This document shows positions 52,494 to 60,965 of a DNA stretch of 62,452 nucleotides, piece by piece. Every line of letters starts with the position of its first letter. Within the stretch, counting starts at the first letter, position 1. A program made the translations under genes and the position numbers. Location of the stretch: NCBI GenBank assembly GCA_026706815.1, contig JAPOYA010000033.1, forward strand, positions 1 through 62,452, given 5' to 3'. The stretch comes from Acidimicrobiaceae bacterium. Its GTDB lineage: Bacteria; Actinomycetota; Acidimicrobiia; Acidimicrobiales; Aldehydirespiratoraceae. A model generated the notes under the pieces. The model ran no database searches, had not been told where the DNA came from, and was given only the letters and a program-made list of their open reading frames with translations.

Positions 52494-53582
52494 CTAGTTC
52501 GGGGCGGCCTTGGCTGCCAGCGCTTCCAGCAACTCATCGAAGCTCTTCTCAAACGAAGCCACGCCCTCGGCCTCGAGCTGCTGGGCGACGTCGTCGACGT
52601 CGACGCCGAGTCGGGCCAAGCCAGCGAACACTGCCCTGGCTTCGCCGACGCCCGCATCGATGGTGCGGGCCACCGTCCCATGGTCCTCGAATGCCGCCAT
52701 TGTGCCGTCAGGCAGAGTGTTGACGGTGTCAGGACCGATCAATCCATCGACATACAGCGTGTCCGGATAGTCGGGATTCTTCGTCGACGTCGAAGCCCAC
52801 AAGGGCCGCTGCACTCTTGCCCCGCGCCGCTCCAGGGCTTCCCAACGAGGACCCGAGAATGTCCGCTGGAACAACTCGTAGGCCAATCTGCCACTCGCCA
52901 GCGCCGCTTTGCCTTTGAGTTCCCGAGCACTGGCAGTGCCGATGACGTCAAGGCGCCTGTCGACTTCCGTGTCCAGCCGGCTGACGAAAAACGACGCCAC
53001 GCTGGATACGTCGCTGAGATCACCCTCCGCCTCCTCAAGACCCGAGATGTACGTCTCCATGACTTCCGCGTAGCGCTGCAGCGAAAAGATCAACGTGACA
53101 TTGATGCTGCGATGCTCGGCGATCATCGTGCGGATCGGCAGCAGGCCTTCGGCTGTTCCCGGGATCTTGACATAGAGGTTGGGAGCGTCGACCTCCTCGT
53201 GCAGCCGACGCGCGGCTTGCGACGTTCCGGCGCTGTCGCGGGCCAGTCTCGGATCGACCTCGACCGACGCGAATCCGTCGACGCCATTCGATTGGTCGTA
53301 CACGGGTCGAAGAATCTCAAGCGCGGCGCGGATATCGGACGAGACGAGCTTCCAGTAGGCGGACTCAACCCCCATGCCCGCGCCGACAGCGTCGGAGAAC
53401 TCTTCGTCATAGTCCTCCGAGCCCAGGATGGCGTTGGTGAAGATCGACGGATTCGACGTCAGCCCGCGCACGCCTTGCGCGACCCAGCCCTCGAGTTCCC
53501 CGCTGGTGATCCAACCTCTCCGCAGGTTGTCGAGCCAGGGGCTTTGACCCTGTTCTAGGAATAGTTGTTGCAGGCGAGTCAT
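52494..53582 (-). CDS. tal: Transaldolase
   Basis: Transaldolase moves a dihydroxyacetone unit between sugar phosphates in the non-oxidative pentose phosphate pathway. The 362-residue length is typical of actinobacterial enzymes. Visible features are LTSNPSIFTNAI (active-site Asn/Thr segment), LYVKIPGTAEGL (Schiff-base Lys) and INVTLIFSLQRY. ATG 53582 has GGAGGTG 4 bases upstream. It lies downstream of transketolase in the same direction, so one operon is likely. Confidence 0.96.
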   Translation of the reverse strand: MTRLQQLFLEQGQSPWLDNLRRGWITSGELEGWVAQGVRGLTSNPSIFTNAILGSEDYDEEFSDAVGAGMGVESAYWKLVSSDIRAALEILRPVYDQSNGVDGFASVEVDPRLARDSAGTSQAARRLHEEVDAPNLYVKIPGTAEGLLPIRTMIAEHRSINVTLIFSLQRYAEVMETYISGLEEAEGDLSDVSSVASFFVSRLDTEVDRRLDVIGTASARELKGKAALASGRLAYELFQRTFSGPRWEALERRGARVQRPLWASTSTKNPDYPDTLYVDGLIGPDTVNTLPDGTMAAFEDHGTVARTIDAGVGEARAVFAGLARLGVDVDDVAQQLEAEGVASFEKSFDELLEALAAKAAPN

Positions 53583-53644
53583 GACACCTCCATGTCAGCG
53601 GTCATCGCACGGGTTCCAAGCAGGCCAGGATTCAAACAGGCCCA

Positions 53645-53685
53645 GTTCTCAATTCGGGTTCTCAATCTCGGTTTCCCAATCTCGG
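53645..53685. repeat. Three imperfect 13-14 base repeats at the tkt 3' end
   Basis: TTCTCAATTCGGG, TTCTCAATCTCGG and TTTCCCAATCTCGG follow one another across the tkt stop codon. The last copy encodes the final residues RLGNRD. It looks like recent slippage. Confidence 0.5.
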
Positions 53686-55647
53686 TGACGGCGAACGAGT
53701 CTCGATCAAATCCCGCGCCCGCGCCGCCACGTTGGCGGGGTTGATCCCGTATTCGAACAAGACAACATCACCGGGAGCGGACGACCCGAAACGGTCGACG
53801 GACACGACGTCGTCGACCCAACGATGCCAACCCATAGAAGACCCGGCTTCCACAGCCAGAGACGGGATGTCCGCTGAGATGACCGAGGCTCGATACTCGG
53901 GTGGCATCTGCTCGAAGAGCTCCCACGAGGGCATCGAAACCACGCTCGCCGCCAGCCCGTCGGCGGCAAGTTCAGCGGCCGCTTCAAGGCAAACCGAAAC
54001 CTCACTGCCGGTGCCGACGAGCGAGACCACCGGATCGTCGGCCGAGGCCAGGACGTAGGCCCCAGCGGCTACGTTTCCCGAAGACGTCCCCTCGAGCACC
54101 GGCACGTTCTGGCGGCTGAGGATCAACGCGGTGGGCCCGCCCGAAGAAATCGCCACCCCCCACGCCGCGGCAGCTTCGTTGGCGTCAGCCGGCCGGATCA
54201 CCCTCAGGCCCGGGATGGCCCTCAAAGAGGCCACCTGCTCGACCGGCTGATGGGTCGGACCGTCCTCGCCGACGCCGACTGAATCGTGGCTCCAGACAAA
54301 TATGGCGTGAGCTCCGGAGATCGCCGCGAGTCGTACCGCTGCGCGCATGTAGTCGGCGAACACCAGAAAAGTCCCGACGACAGGAATCGAGCCGCCGTGC
54401 AGTGCCATGCCATTGGCAATCGAGCCCATGCCGTGTTCTCGGACCCCGAAATAAATCTGACGGCCTCCAGGATCAGCTGCAGAGAAGATCCCGTGGTCCT
54501 TGATCACCGTCCCCGTGTTGCCGGTGAGATCAGCGCCCCCGCCCGAAAGGCCCGGAACGACAGAAGACAGAGCCTGGAGCGCGACGTTGGACGCCTTGCG
54601 CGTCGCGATCGAGTCTCCTGCGTGGAACGTCGGCAGTGATTCCTCCCAGCCGGGCAGCCCCGTACCGCTCAGCTGTGACTCCAAAGACGCTCTGTCTCCG
54701 TCGAACGCCGCAACCCGCTGCTGCCAAGCCTCACGAGCGGCCCGGCCCTTGAGCCCTGCCTCTCGATACTGGGCGACAACGCCTGGATCGGTGTGGAAGG
54801 CCCGATCTGACGGCAGTCCGATCAGTTCTTTCGTCGCGGCGATCTCTTCGTCGAAGATGGCATAGCCATGAGCCGCAGGAGTATCTGAGGAGTCGGGCGC
54901 CGGCGTGCCGATGAACGTCCGGACAATGACCAGGCTGGGCCGATCAGCAACTGACATCGCCCTGCGAATGCCTGCTTCCAACTCGTCGAGGCTCTCGCCG
55001 ACCTCCCCCAGTTCGTCGACATCCCAGCCGTAGGAGCGGAAGCGGGCCGCGGCGTCGTCGCTCAAGGCCAGATCCGCCTCTCCGTCGATGGTTATGCGGT
55101 TGTCGTCGTAGCACAGAACTATCTTGCCCAACCCCAAGTGGCCGGCGAGCGAGGCAACTTCGTGGCTCAGGCCCTCGCTCAAATCCCCGTCGCTGCAAAT
55201 CCCGAATACGTGGTGGTCGAACAGCTCCGCGCCATAGGCCGTGCGCAGTTGCGCCTCGGCGATGGCCATGCCGACCATGTTCCCCACACCCTGCCCCAAA
55301 GGCCCGGTGGTGACTTCAACTCCAGGCGTGTGACCGACCTCCGGGTGTCCGGGAGTGGCCGAGCCCCATTGACGGAAATCTTTCAGATCATCGAGCGTGA
55401 CGCCGAAACCAGCGAGATAGAGCATCGCGTACTGCAGAATCGAAACATGCCCGGCGGAGAGCACGAACCGATCCCGGTCCGGCCAATGGGGGTGCTGTGC
55501 GTCGTATTTCATGATGCGGCTGAACAGCACATGAGCCAGTGGCGCCAGCGACATGGCGGTGCCCTGGTGGCCCGAGCGCGCCGCGTGGGGCGCGTCCATG
55601 GCTATACCCCTGATAATGGCGACGGCGCGTTCATCGAAATCGTGCAT
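53662..55647 (-). CDS. tkt: Transketolase
   Basis: Transketolase transfers two-carbon units with thiamine diphosphate. The 661-residue protein has the SGHQGTAM segment (GHxG), [14 protein letters not shown], the ThDP motif SDGDLSEG to DDN, and the C-terminal domains. The start is ATG 55647, with GGGAGGT close upstream. A TAAGGT at 55675-55680 (minus strand) may be its -10, giving a short leader. tal follows after 79 bases. Confidence 0.96.
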   Translation of the reverse strand: MHDFDERAVAIIRGIAMDAPHAARSGHQGTAMSLAPLAHVLFSRIMKYDAQHPHWPDRDRFVLSAGHVSILQYAMLYLAGFGVTLDDLKDFRQWGSATPGHPEVGHTPGVEVTTGPLGQGVGNMVGMAIAEAQLRTAYGAELFDHHVFGICSDGDLSEGLSHEVASLAGHLGLGKIVLCYDDNRITIDGEADLALSDDAAARFRSYGWDVDELGEVGESLDELEAGIRRAMSVADRPSLVIVRTFIGTPAPDSSDTPAAHGYAIFDEEIAATKELIGLPSDRAFHTDPGVVAQYREAGLKGRAAREAWQQRVAAFDGDRASLESQLSGTGLPGWEESLPTFHAGDSIATRKASNVALQALSSVVPGLSGGGADLTGNTGTVIKDHGIFSAADPGGRQIYFGVREHGMGSIANGMALHGGSIPVVGTFLVFADYMRAAVRLAAISGAHAIFVWSHDSVGVGEDGPTHQPVEQVASLRAIPGLRVIRPADANEAAAAWGVAISSGGPTALILSRQNVPVLEGTSSGNVAAGAYVLASADDPVVSLVGTGSEVSVCLEAAAELAADGLAASVVSMPSWELFEQMPPEYRASVISADIPSLAVEAGSSMGWHRWVDDVVSVDRFGSSAPGDVVLFEYGINPANVAARARDLIETRSPSPRLGNRD

Positions 55648-55751
55648 CAGACCTCCCGGTCACGGGTATCTCGGACCTTACCGCCAGCGACGAGGCCGAT
55701 CGCGTTTCTTTCCTTGGGAAGCTTGCGCCGGCGCTCGGCGGGACTTGCGGG

Positions 55752-56144
55752 CTACGGCGGATCGACTGGCGGCAGCAGCGTGTAGGGCACCGTGGTCGGC
55801 GCCCCGTGCCCGATCCGACAGCGAGCTTCAACTGTTCCGTAGTCGTCGAATTCCAGTTCCGCCCGCACGAGGCGATATGTGAACTTGCCCGGCTCCACTT
55901 CAAAGGGCTGAACACTGCGGGCGATCTGAGAATCACCGCTGTGATAGGTCACTTCGAGGACGCCCTGACCACCGCTGTGGAGGGGGCAGCGGATGATGAC
56001 CACCAGATGGGGCGCCCAAACCAGAGGAGCCGGCGTGGGCGCGGCAGCACTGAACTGGATCCCCTTGAGATCGATTCTTGTCGCCGGCCCGGGGACAGAG
56101 CGGAGATCGATCTCGTCGATGAACAGAGCAGACACGATCTCCAT
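55752..56144 (-). CDS. Small beta-rich protein of unknown function
   Basis: The 130-residue product begins [14 protein letters not shown] and is rich in alternating beta segments ([37 protein letters not shown]), so a single beta-sandwich is likely. No signal peptide or metal motif is visible. I take ATG 56144 because TAACGT lies 7 bases upstream; ATG 56168 lacks such a box. It is divergent from a TetR-family regulator, which may control it. Confidence 0.68.
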   Translation of the reverse strand: MEIVSALFIDEIDLRSVPGPATRIDLKGIQFSAAAPTPAPLVWAPHLVVIIRCPLHSGGQGVLEVTYHSGDSQIARSVQPFEVEPGKFTYRLVRAELEFDDYGTVEARCRIGHGAPTTVPYTLLPPVDPP

Positions 56145-56151
56145 CGGCTCC

Positions 56152-56188
56152 ACGTTAGCGGGGAGCATCGCGGTCGCCCCACTACGCT
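56152..56188. promoter_or_regulatory. Divergent -10 boxes with a central dyad, TetR operator candidate
   Basis: TAACGT (minus, 56152-56157) serves ATG 56144 and TACGCT (plus, 56183-56188) serves GTG 56196, both at 7 bases. Between them GGGGAG (56160-56165) and CGCCCC (56175-56180) form an imperfect dyad with a 9-base centre. A dimer there would cover both -10 regions. Confidence 0.45.
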
Positions 56189-56195
56189 CTATGGA

Positions 56196-56804
56196 GTGGG
56201 TGAGACGCCGACTAGGGAAGCAATCGTAACGGCGACCCGCCGACTGTTCGCCGAGCGTGGTTTTGACGGCACTTCACTCAACGACATCGCCGCTGTGGTC
56301 GGCGTCCGCAGACAAAGCCTGCTCCACTACTTCCCGACCAAGGAAGCGATGTACCGCGAAGTATTCGAGCGCGCACTCGAGGAGTGGCGCGAGCGGGTCG
56401 AAAGCGCGATTTCGCAGACTTCGGCCGACGGTTGGGAGCTCGTCGACTATGTGCTCACCGCTGGTTTCGAGTTTTTCATGCACAACCCCGATTTTGTGAG
56501 GATTGTGCGTCGTGAGGCGCTCACCGAGGGAGGCACGGGCCATATCGAGCTCGGACTTGCCCTGAAACCCCTCTTCGAGCGCGCGGCTGCGTACTTCGAG
56601 CGGGAGATGGAAGCCGGCAGGTTTCGCCGCCATGACGCCGAACAACTCCTCATCACCGGTTACGGCGCCCTCTTGTCGTACTTCAGCGACGCACCGTTCA
56701 TCGCCGACCTGTTGAGGCGCGATCCCCTCGATGACGATGCGCTGAAGGCTCGCCTGCAACACGTGAGAGACCTGTTTCGGGCCGCCCTCGAGCCGACCGC
56801 GTGA
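56196..56804 (+). CDS. TetR-family transcriptional regulator
   Basis: The 202-residue protein has the TetR helix-turn-helix (residues about 5-50, [19 protein letters not shown] and [18 protein letters not shown]) and a helical ligand/dimer domain. GTG 56196 is supported by TACGCT 7 bases upstream; the longer frame from 55806 is antisense to the neighbour. The probable targets are its own gene and the divergent beta-rich gene. The ligand is unknown. Confidence 0.88.
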   Translation: MGETPTREAIVTATRRLFAERGFDGTSLNDIAAVVGVRRQSLLHYFPTKEAMYREVFERALEEWRERVESAISQTSADGWELVDYVLTAGFEFFMHNPDFVRIVRREALTEGGTGHIELGLALKPLFERAAAYFEREMEAGRFRRHDAEQLLITGYGALLSYFSDAPFIADLLRRDPLDDDALKARLQHVRDLFRAALEPTA

Positions 56805-56861
56805 TATGGGTGATATGCGGGCCGCCAGGCGCCATCGGGCACAACCAACGCTGTGAGCGCC

Positions 56862-56867
56862 TAACCT
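56862..56867 (+). promoter_or_regulatory. Candidate -10 box for the PBP4-like operon
   Basis: TAACCT lies 9 bases before ATG 56877, so the operon mRNA would have almost no leader. Confidence 0.4.
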
Positions 56868-56876
56868 GCTTTCAAC

Positions 56877-58343
56877 ATGCGTCGGTTGTTTCTCCCGCTG
56901 CTGACGCTGGCGGTGATGATCACCGCCGGCGTGCTCGCCGACCGCGCCAACCGCGCAGCCGACGCCGGTGATCCGGACACGACCGCTGCAGCCGATTCAC
57001 TCGGCACACCCATCGTCAACGTCCGCCGCATCCCTGAGTGGCTCCGGCAGCCAACCTCGAATCAGGAGTTCGAAGAGGCCCTCCAAAGCGTGTTGAGCCA
57101 GCCTGACGTTCCTGTGGACCGCTGCCTCCGGGTCCACCGAAACGGCATTGAGATTGCTGTTGAGAACCCGGATTCCGCTCTGTCGCCTGCAGAACTCCAA
57201 CGGCTTGTCACGGTTGCCGCTGTCGAGAGTTTGGGGAGGGAGACGGTTTTTGCGACAAAGGTGGTCCACAACGAGGCGAGTCCCGTCGACGAGGGTGTGC
57301 TTGAGGGCGACATCTGGCTGGTGGGAGGTGCAGACCCGGTGCTCTCCACGAGCGAATATCTGGCCCGGTTCGACGATGACCGCGCAGCAACGAGCCTTGA
57401 CCGACTCGCGGCGGAGCTTGCCGGCGAACTCAGGCGAAGGGGCGTCTCCGAAATAGCCGGGGGAGTGGTCGGAGACGAATTTCGCTTCTCTCCCAGCGAA
57501 ACCGACTATGTCGGCACCGTTTGGACCGAAACCGACAACGCCGACAACGTTGTCGGCCCTCTGTCAGGCCTGCTGGTCAATGACGGATTCCAATGGGATC
57601 GCCAGACCAGCACCGTCACTCGCTCAGAAGACCCAGCCAGGATGGCGGCCGGGATCCTCACGGAGCTTCTGGTCCGACGCGGGATCGCCGTGACCGGGGA
57701 GCCGACGACCGGAGAACAACCGGCTTCCGCCGAGCAGATCCTGTTGGCCTCGATCGAGTCGCCGCCCATCGAAGAGATCGCCCAGCGGGCGCTGATCGAC
57801 GGCACGACCGCAGAGATGCTGTTCAAAGAAGTGGGCCGCGTCAACGGCCTGTCGCCCGCTTCCAACGACGCCGCCTTTGGAATGTTGATCACATTGCTTC
57901 AGCAGGGACTGCCGGTAGAGGGAAGTCTGCCCCTGGACGGTTCGGGATTGTCGAGCAGGGGCCGAGTCACGTGTGACTTGCTGATGGGAATCGTCGAGCA
58001 GAGTCCCGCCGGCGGCATCGTCAGCTCGTCGCTGAAATCGATCCGCACCAGTTCCCTGGCCGATTGTGTGCCCGCAGGCGCCGACAACATGCGCATTATC
58101 AGCGCCGACCGCGGCCATGTCACCGCTCTGGCCGGTGAAATGACTGCGGACAACGGCTCGCTCATAACCTTCGTGCTGATAGCGAACGCCGACGCTGCCG
58201 GTGGGGCGGACTCGTTGGGACCATGCAACAGCATCCAGCAGAGCTTGCTCGAGGCCATCGCGCGATACCCCGACCGCTATGGCCCGGCGCCCGAGTCCAT
58301 CGCGCCCCTCGCGGTTGTCCCAGCGCCCGAAACCCGAGGTTGA
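56877..58343 (+). CDS. PBP4/DacB-family (S13) protein lacking catalytic motifs
   Basis: The 488-residue exported protein (hydrophobic helix 5-20) aligns along its length with S13 D-Ala-D-Ala carboxypeptidases: GDIWLVGGADPVL (144-156), GGVVGDEFRF, and LDGSGLSSRGRVT (353-365). All three active-site motifs are changed. SxxK reads EPBP-type SPAELQRL with Glu106 and Arg109 at the Ser and Lys positions. SxN reads Ile307-Asp308-Gly309. KTG reads Ile408-Ser409-Ala410. It cannot form the usual acyl-enzyme. A structural or regulatory role at the cell wall is inferred. It heads a tightly packed six-gene operon. Confidence 0.88.
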   Translation: MRRLFLPLLTLAVMITAGVLADRANRAADAGDPDTTAAADSLGTPIVNVRRIPEWLRQPTSNQEFEEALQSVLSQPDVPVDRCLRVHRNGIEIAVENPDSALSPAELQRLVTVAAVESLGRETVFATKVVHNEASPVDEGVLEGDIWLVGGADPVLSTSEYLARFDDDRAATSLDRLAAELAGELRRRGVSEIAGGVVGDEFRFSPSETDYVGTVWTETDNADNVVGPLSGLLVNDGFQWDRQTSTVTRSEDPARMAAGILTELLVRRGIAVTGEPTTGEQPASAEQILLASIESPPIEEIAQRALIDGTTAEMLFKEVGRVNGLSPASNDAAFGMLITLLQQGLPVEGSLPLDGSGLSSRGRVTCDLLMGIVEQSPAGGIVSSSLKSIRTSSLADCVPAGADNMRIISADRGHVTALAGEMTADNGSLITFVLIANADAAGGADSLGPCNSIQQSLLEAIARYPDRYGPAPESIAPLAVVPAPETRG

Positions 58344-58345
58344 GC

Positions 58346-58975
58346 GTGCGCGAACTGGCGATGTTCCCGCTTGAGCAGACGGTTCTTCCCAGCGCGACGG
58401 TCCCTCTGCATATTTTCGAGGAGCGGTATCGCGCTCTCGCCCGCTATTTGGCAGATCTAGACGAGCCCGAGTTCGGAATCACCATGATCGAACGAGGACG
58501 CGAGGTCGGGGGAGAGGACTTGCGGACGAATGTGGGGGTCGTCGCGCGGGCGGTTCAGGCCGAGGAATTCCCCGACGGTCGCTGGGGGATGATCGCCATG
58601 GCGACGCGGCGCATCCGCGTCGAGCGTTGGGCAGACGACGATCCCTACCCCAAGGCCATGGTCGAAGACTGGCCCGATTCAGACGCCGATGTCTCTTCGG
58701 AAGCCCTCGCTCGGCTCACATCGCAACTCGAGCGGATATGGACGGCTGCTCGGCTGCTGGCACCCGGCCGCAAGCTCAATGAACCGGCGGTCAACTTCGA
58801 CGATCCGACCTTCGGAGCTTGGCAGTCGGTTGTCTCAGCACAGCTCGGCGCCCTTGACAATCAACGCTTGCTGCGCGAGCCGGGCTGGCGCCGACGCGCC
58901 GCGCTGGCCGCTGAACTGTTTGAAGAACGAGCCGAAGTCCTCGAAGCGCTCCTAGGATACGACTGCGATGGCTGA
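58346..58975 (+). CDS. Stand-alone Lon N-terminal (substrate-binding) domain protein
   Basis: The 209-residue cytoplasmic protein has the Lon substrate-binding (LON/PUA-like) domain: ELAMFPLEQTVLPSATVPLHIFEERYRAL, followed by a helical C-terminal segment. It has no ATPase or protease domain. GTG 58346 has GAGG at 6 bases and lies 2 bases after the PBP4-like stop. Stand-alone members are common in actinobacteria with unknown function. Its position in the operon just before the proteasomal ATPase mpa makes a substrate-recognition role conceivable but unproven. Confidence 0.87.
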   Translation: MRELAMFPLEQTVLPSATVPLHIFEERYRALARYLADLDEPEFGITMIERGREVGGEDLRTNVGVVARAVQAEEFPDGRWGMIAMATRRIRVERWADDDPYPKAMVEDWPDSDADVSSEALARLTSQLERIWTAARLLAPGRKLNEPAVNFDDPTFGAWQSVVSAQLGALDNQRLLREPGWRRRAALAAELFEERAEVLEALLGYDCDG

Positions 58976-59264
58976 CCGAATGGGACCCGGCGACTTCTAC
59001 GACCTTGTCAAGGAGTACGCGCTCCAAGAACTCGTCGAACCGCTGCGACCGATTCCCCGATGGATCGCATTCGGGGTGCTGGGGTCCCTTCTGTTGATGA
59101 TCAGCGGCGTCTCCTTGACCCTCGCGGCATTGCGGGTTCTGCAAGAAGAGACCGGGAGTGCATTCACGGGCAACCTCAGTTGGGCGCCCCATGCGATCAC
59201 CCTGCTCGGCGCCGTCGTCGTCCTCGCACTCTTGGCTCAACAGATCCGAAAGAGGAAGTTGTGA
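58968..59264 (+). CDS. Small two-helix membrane protein, holin-superfamily-like
   Basis: The 98-residue product has a cytoplasmic amphipathic start (FYDLVKEYALQELVEPLRP) and two membrane helices (about 32-55 and 72-92), ending in basic RKRKL. This is the pattern of the actinobacterial phage-holin-like superfamily (DUF1469 type). It overlaps the Lon-domain gene by 8 bases (ATGGCTGA). The next gene overlaps its stop. Role unknown; a membrane scaffold is possible. Confidence 0.75.
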   Translation: MADRMGPGDFYDLVKEYALQELVEPLRPIPRWIAFGVLGSLLLMISGVSLTLAALRVLQEETGSAFTGNLSWAPHAITLLGAVVVLALLAQQIRKRKL

Positions 59265-59482
59265 CAAACCAGGCGGACGACCCGGGCAGAATCACCCGTG
59301 AGGATCTCGACTCGACTTTGCGATCGGTCGTCGGGGAAGTTGAACAGCAGGCCGCGGAGGGCGCTCGCCGCTATCTGCCGGCGGTCGTCGGCGCCGGGGT
59401 TGGACTGCTGGTCATCGCCTACTTCCTGGGGCGCAGAGCCGGCACCGCCAGATCAACCGTTGTCGAGATTCGAAGGATCTGA
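59261..59482 (+). CDS. Small single-helix membrane protein
   Basis: The 73-residue product has an acidic/helical N-terminal half (ITREDLDSTLRSVVGEVEQQ) and one membrane helix (about 43-60, AVVGAGVGLLVIAYFLG), with a basic tail after it. GTG 59261 overlaps the preceding stop as GTGA. It is translationally coupled. No known family. Confidence 0.72.
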   Translation: MTNQADDPGRITREDLDSTLRSVVGEVEQQAAEGARRYLPAVVGAGVGLLVIAYFLGRRAGTARSTVVEIRRI

Positions 59483-59487
59483 CGCAC

Positions 59488-59709
59488 ATGGGTCGTTCCG
59501 CTCCTGCCTCGCTGCTCGGGACCGTCCGGGCGAACAGTTTCCGCAAAGGACTCCTGGGCGGATCGCGCGTCTGGTTGGCGGTCTTCATCGCACGCTTCGC
59601 GCTGCGTTGGCTGGCCAGAGTCACAAAGCGAGCAGAGATGCCCGTGGAATACTCCGAACGATTGGCGGTGGGCGAATCGCTCGTCATCCGTCACGTAGAC
59701 CCCACCTGA
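59488..59709 (+). CDS. Small basic membrane-associated protein
   Basis: The 73-residue protein has a central hydrophobic segment (RVWLAVFIARFALRWLARV, about 27-45), flanked by basic residues, and a soluble tail (MPVEYSERLAVGESLVIRHV). It follows the preceding gene by 5 bases and precedes trmI by 14. No family recognised. Confidence 0.68.
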   Translation: MGRSAPASLLGTVRANSFRKGLLGGSRVWLAVFIARFALRWLARVTKRAEMPVEYSERLAVGESLVIRHVDPT

Positions 59710-59723
59710 AACGAACTGCCGCA

Positions 59724-60524
59724 GTGTCTGCACGCGGGCCATTGAAGGCAGGCGAGCCGGTCTTGCTCATCGACCGCAAGAATCGCCGCTACCTGATCGA
59801 TTTGACCGCAGGCGGTGAATTCCATTCCCATTCCGGCGTTTTGGGCCACGACGAACTGGTCGGCTCCGATGAGGGCACCCTGTTCAGGTCCACCCGAGGG
59901 ATGACTTTCATCGCGCTTCGACCCACGATCACAGATTTCGTTCTGAAGATGCCCCGTGGCGCCCAGGTCATCTACCCGAAAGACCTCGGTCCGATCCTGA
60001 TATTGGCCGACGTCTTTCCCGGTGCCCGAGTCCTGGAGGCAGGACTCGGAAGCGGGGCGCTGTCGACCGCCATGCTGCGCGCCGGCGCCCTTATAACCGG
60101 TTACGAGATCCGCGAGGACTTCCTCTCCGGAGCTGTCTCCAACGTCACCCGATTTCTGGGGTCCGAGGTGCTCGACCGCTACGACGCCCATGTTCGGGAC
60201 GTGTATGCGGGGATCGACGCCACCGACCTCGACCGTGTGGTGCTCGACCTGCCCGAACCGTGGCAGGTGGTGCCCCACGCACAATCAGCGCTCCGCCCGG
60301 GAGGGATCTTTGTGGCCTACACGCCGAGCATCATGCAAGTCGCCCAACTCCACGCTCGGCTCAAGGACTCAGCGTTCGGGATGGCTCAAACAACCGAAGT
60401 GCTCAACCGCGGCTGGCATGTCGCCGAGCGGGCGGTCCGCCCGGATCATCGAATGGTGGCTCACACGGGATTCCTGACCAGCGCCAGACTTCTCAACGAG
60501 CAGCCGAAGACGCCGAAGAGCTAG
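59724..60524 (+). CDS. trmI: tRNA (adenine-58-N1)-methyltransferase
   Basis: TrmI methylates A58 in the T-loop of tRNA with S-adenosylmethionine. The 266-residue length is typical. The N-terminal RNA-binding part (EPVLLIDRKNRRYLIDL) and the SAM site VLEAGLGSGALSTAML (residues about 102-117) are clear, with VVLDLPEPWQVV as the catalytic-loop motif. GTG 59724 is the first likely start. The gene ends overlapping the convergent ferredoxin gene by 4 bases. In mycobacteria trmI is also near mpa. Confidence 0.94.
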   Translation: MSARGPLKAGEPVLLIDRKNRRYLIDLTAGGEFHSHSGVLGHDELVGSDEGTLFRSTRGMTFIALRPTITDFVLKMPRGAQVIYPKDLGPILILADVFPGARVLEAGLGSGALSTAMLRAGALITGYEIREDFLSGAVSNVTRFLGSEVLDRYDAHVRDVYAGIDATDLDRVVLDLPEPWQVVPHAQSALRPGGIFVAYTPSIMQVAQLHARLKDSAFGMAQTTEVLNRGWHVAERAVRPDHRMVAHTGFLTSARLLNEQPKTPKS

Positions 60525-60754
60525 ACCTCAATGAAGATGCACTCGCCGGGGCACTCTTCAGCAGATTCGATGGTCGCTTCTTCCTGGCCGTCAGGAACCA
60601 CTGCAAGGCCCTCCGGCCCGCCGGGGTCCGAGAAGATCGTGTCTCCCTCCCTGACGTAGGCGAGGCCATCGTCGAGAAGAGTGAAGACATCGGGGGCGAT
60701 CTCTTCACAGAGACCGTCGCCGGTGCAGAGATCCTGATCGATCCAAACCTTCAT
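60521..60754 (-). CDS. Small ferredoxin
   Basis: The 77-residue acidic protein begins MKVWIDQDLCTGDGLCEEIAPDVF and ends AEECPGECIFIEV. The Cys10-x5-Cys16 spacing and CP motif resemble 3Fe-4S ferredoxins that serve P450s and other oxygenases. The position usually taken by the middle ligand is Asp, so a 4Fe-4S form is possible. The natural partner is not obvious; no P450 is nearby. The leader has a candidate TATGCT -10 at 60816-60821 on the minus strand. Confidence 0.9.
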   Translation of the reverse strand: MKVWIDQDLCTGDGLCEEIAPDVFTLLDDGLAYVREGDTIFSDPGGPEGLAVVPDGQEEATIESAEECPGECIFIEV

Positions 60755-60965
60755 GAGTCGTTGCGACCTCGTGTGTGAATGCGGGGCAACCCGCGTAGGT
60801 GATTCCTTCCCGGACAGCATAACCCCGAAAACCAGCGTCTTGTAACCGGAGATGCAGTAAATTTCGCGACAGGGCGAGTGGATGCTCGCCGACCGGCGAA
60901 GATGCATCCACGAAAGCACCGCTCCCGCGTCTAGGGTTGTGCCGAAGCAGAAAGCAGGAGGCAGC
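60755..60965. promoter_or_regulatory. Ferredoxin/mpa divergent region with a nested hairpin
   Basis: A long dyad spans 60878-60911. The outer arms GTGGATGC (60878-60885) and GCATCCAC (60904-60911) are perfect; the inner arms TCGCC and GGCGA close a GACC loop; a 4-base AGAT bulge lies on one side. TAGGGT (60932-60937) could be the mpa -10, and AGGAGG lies at 60956-60961 before GTG 60966. On the minus strand TATGCT (60816-60821) could serve the ferredoxin. The dyad may be an operator or an RNA structure. Confidence 0.5.
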
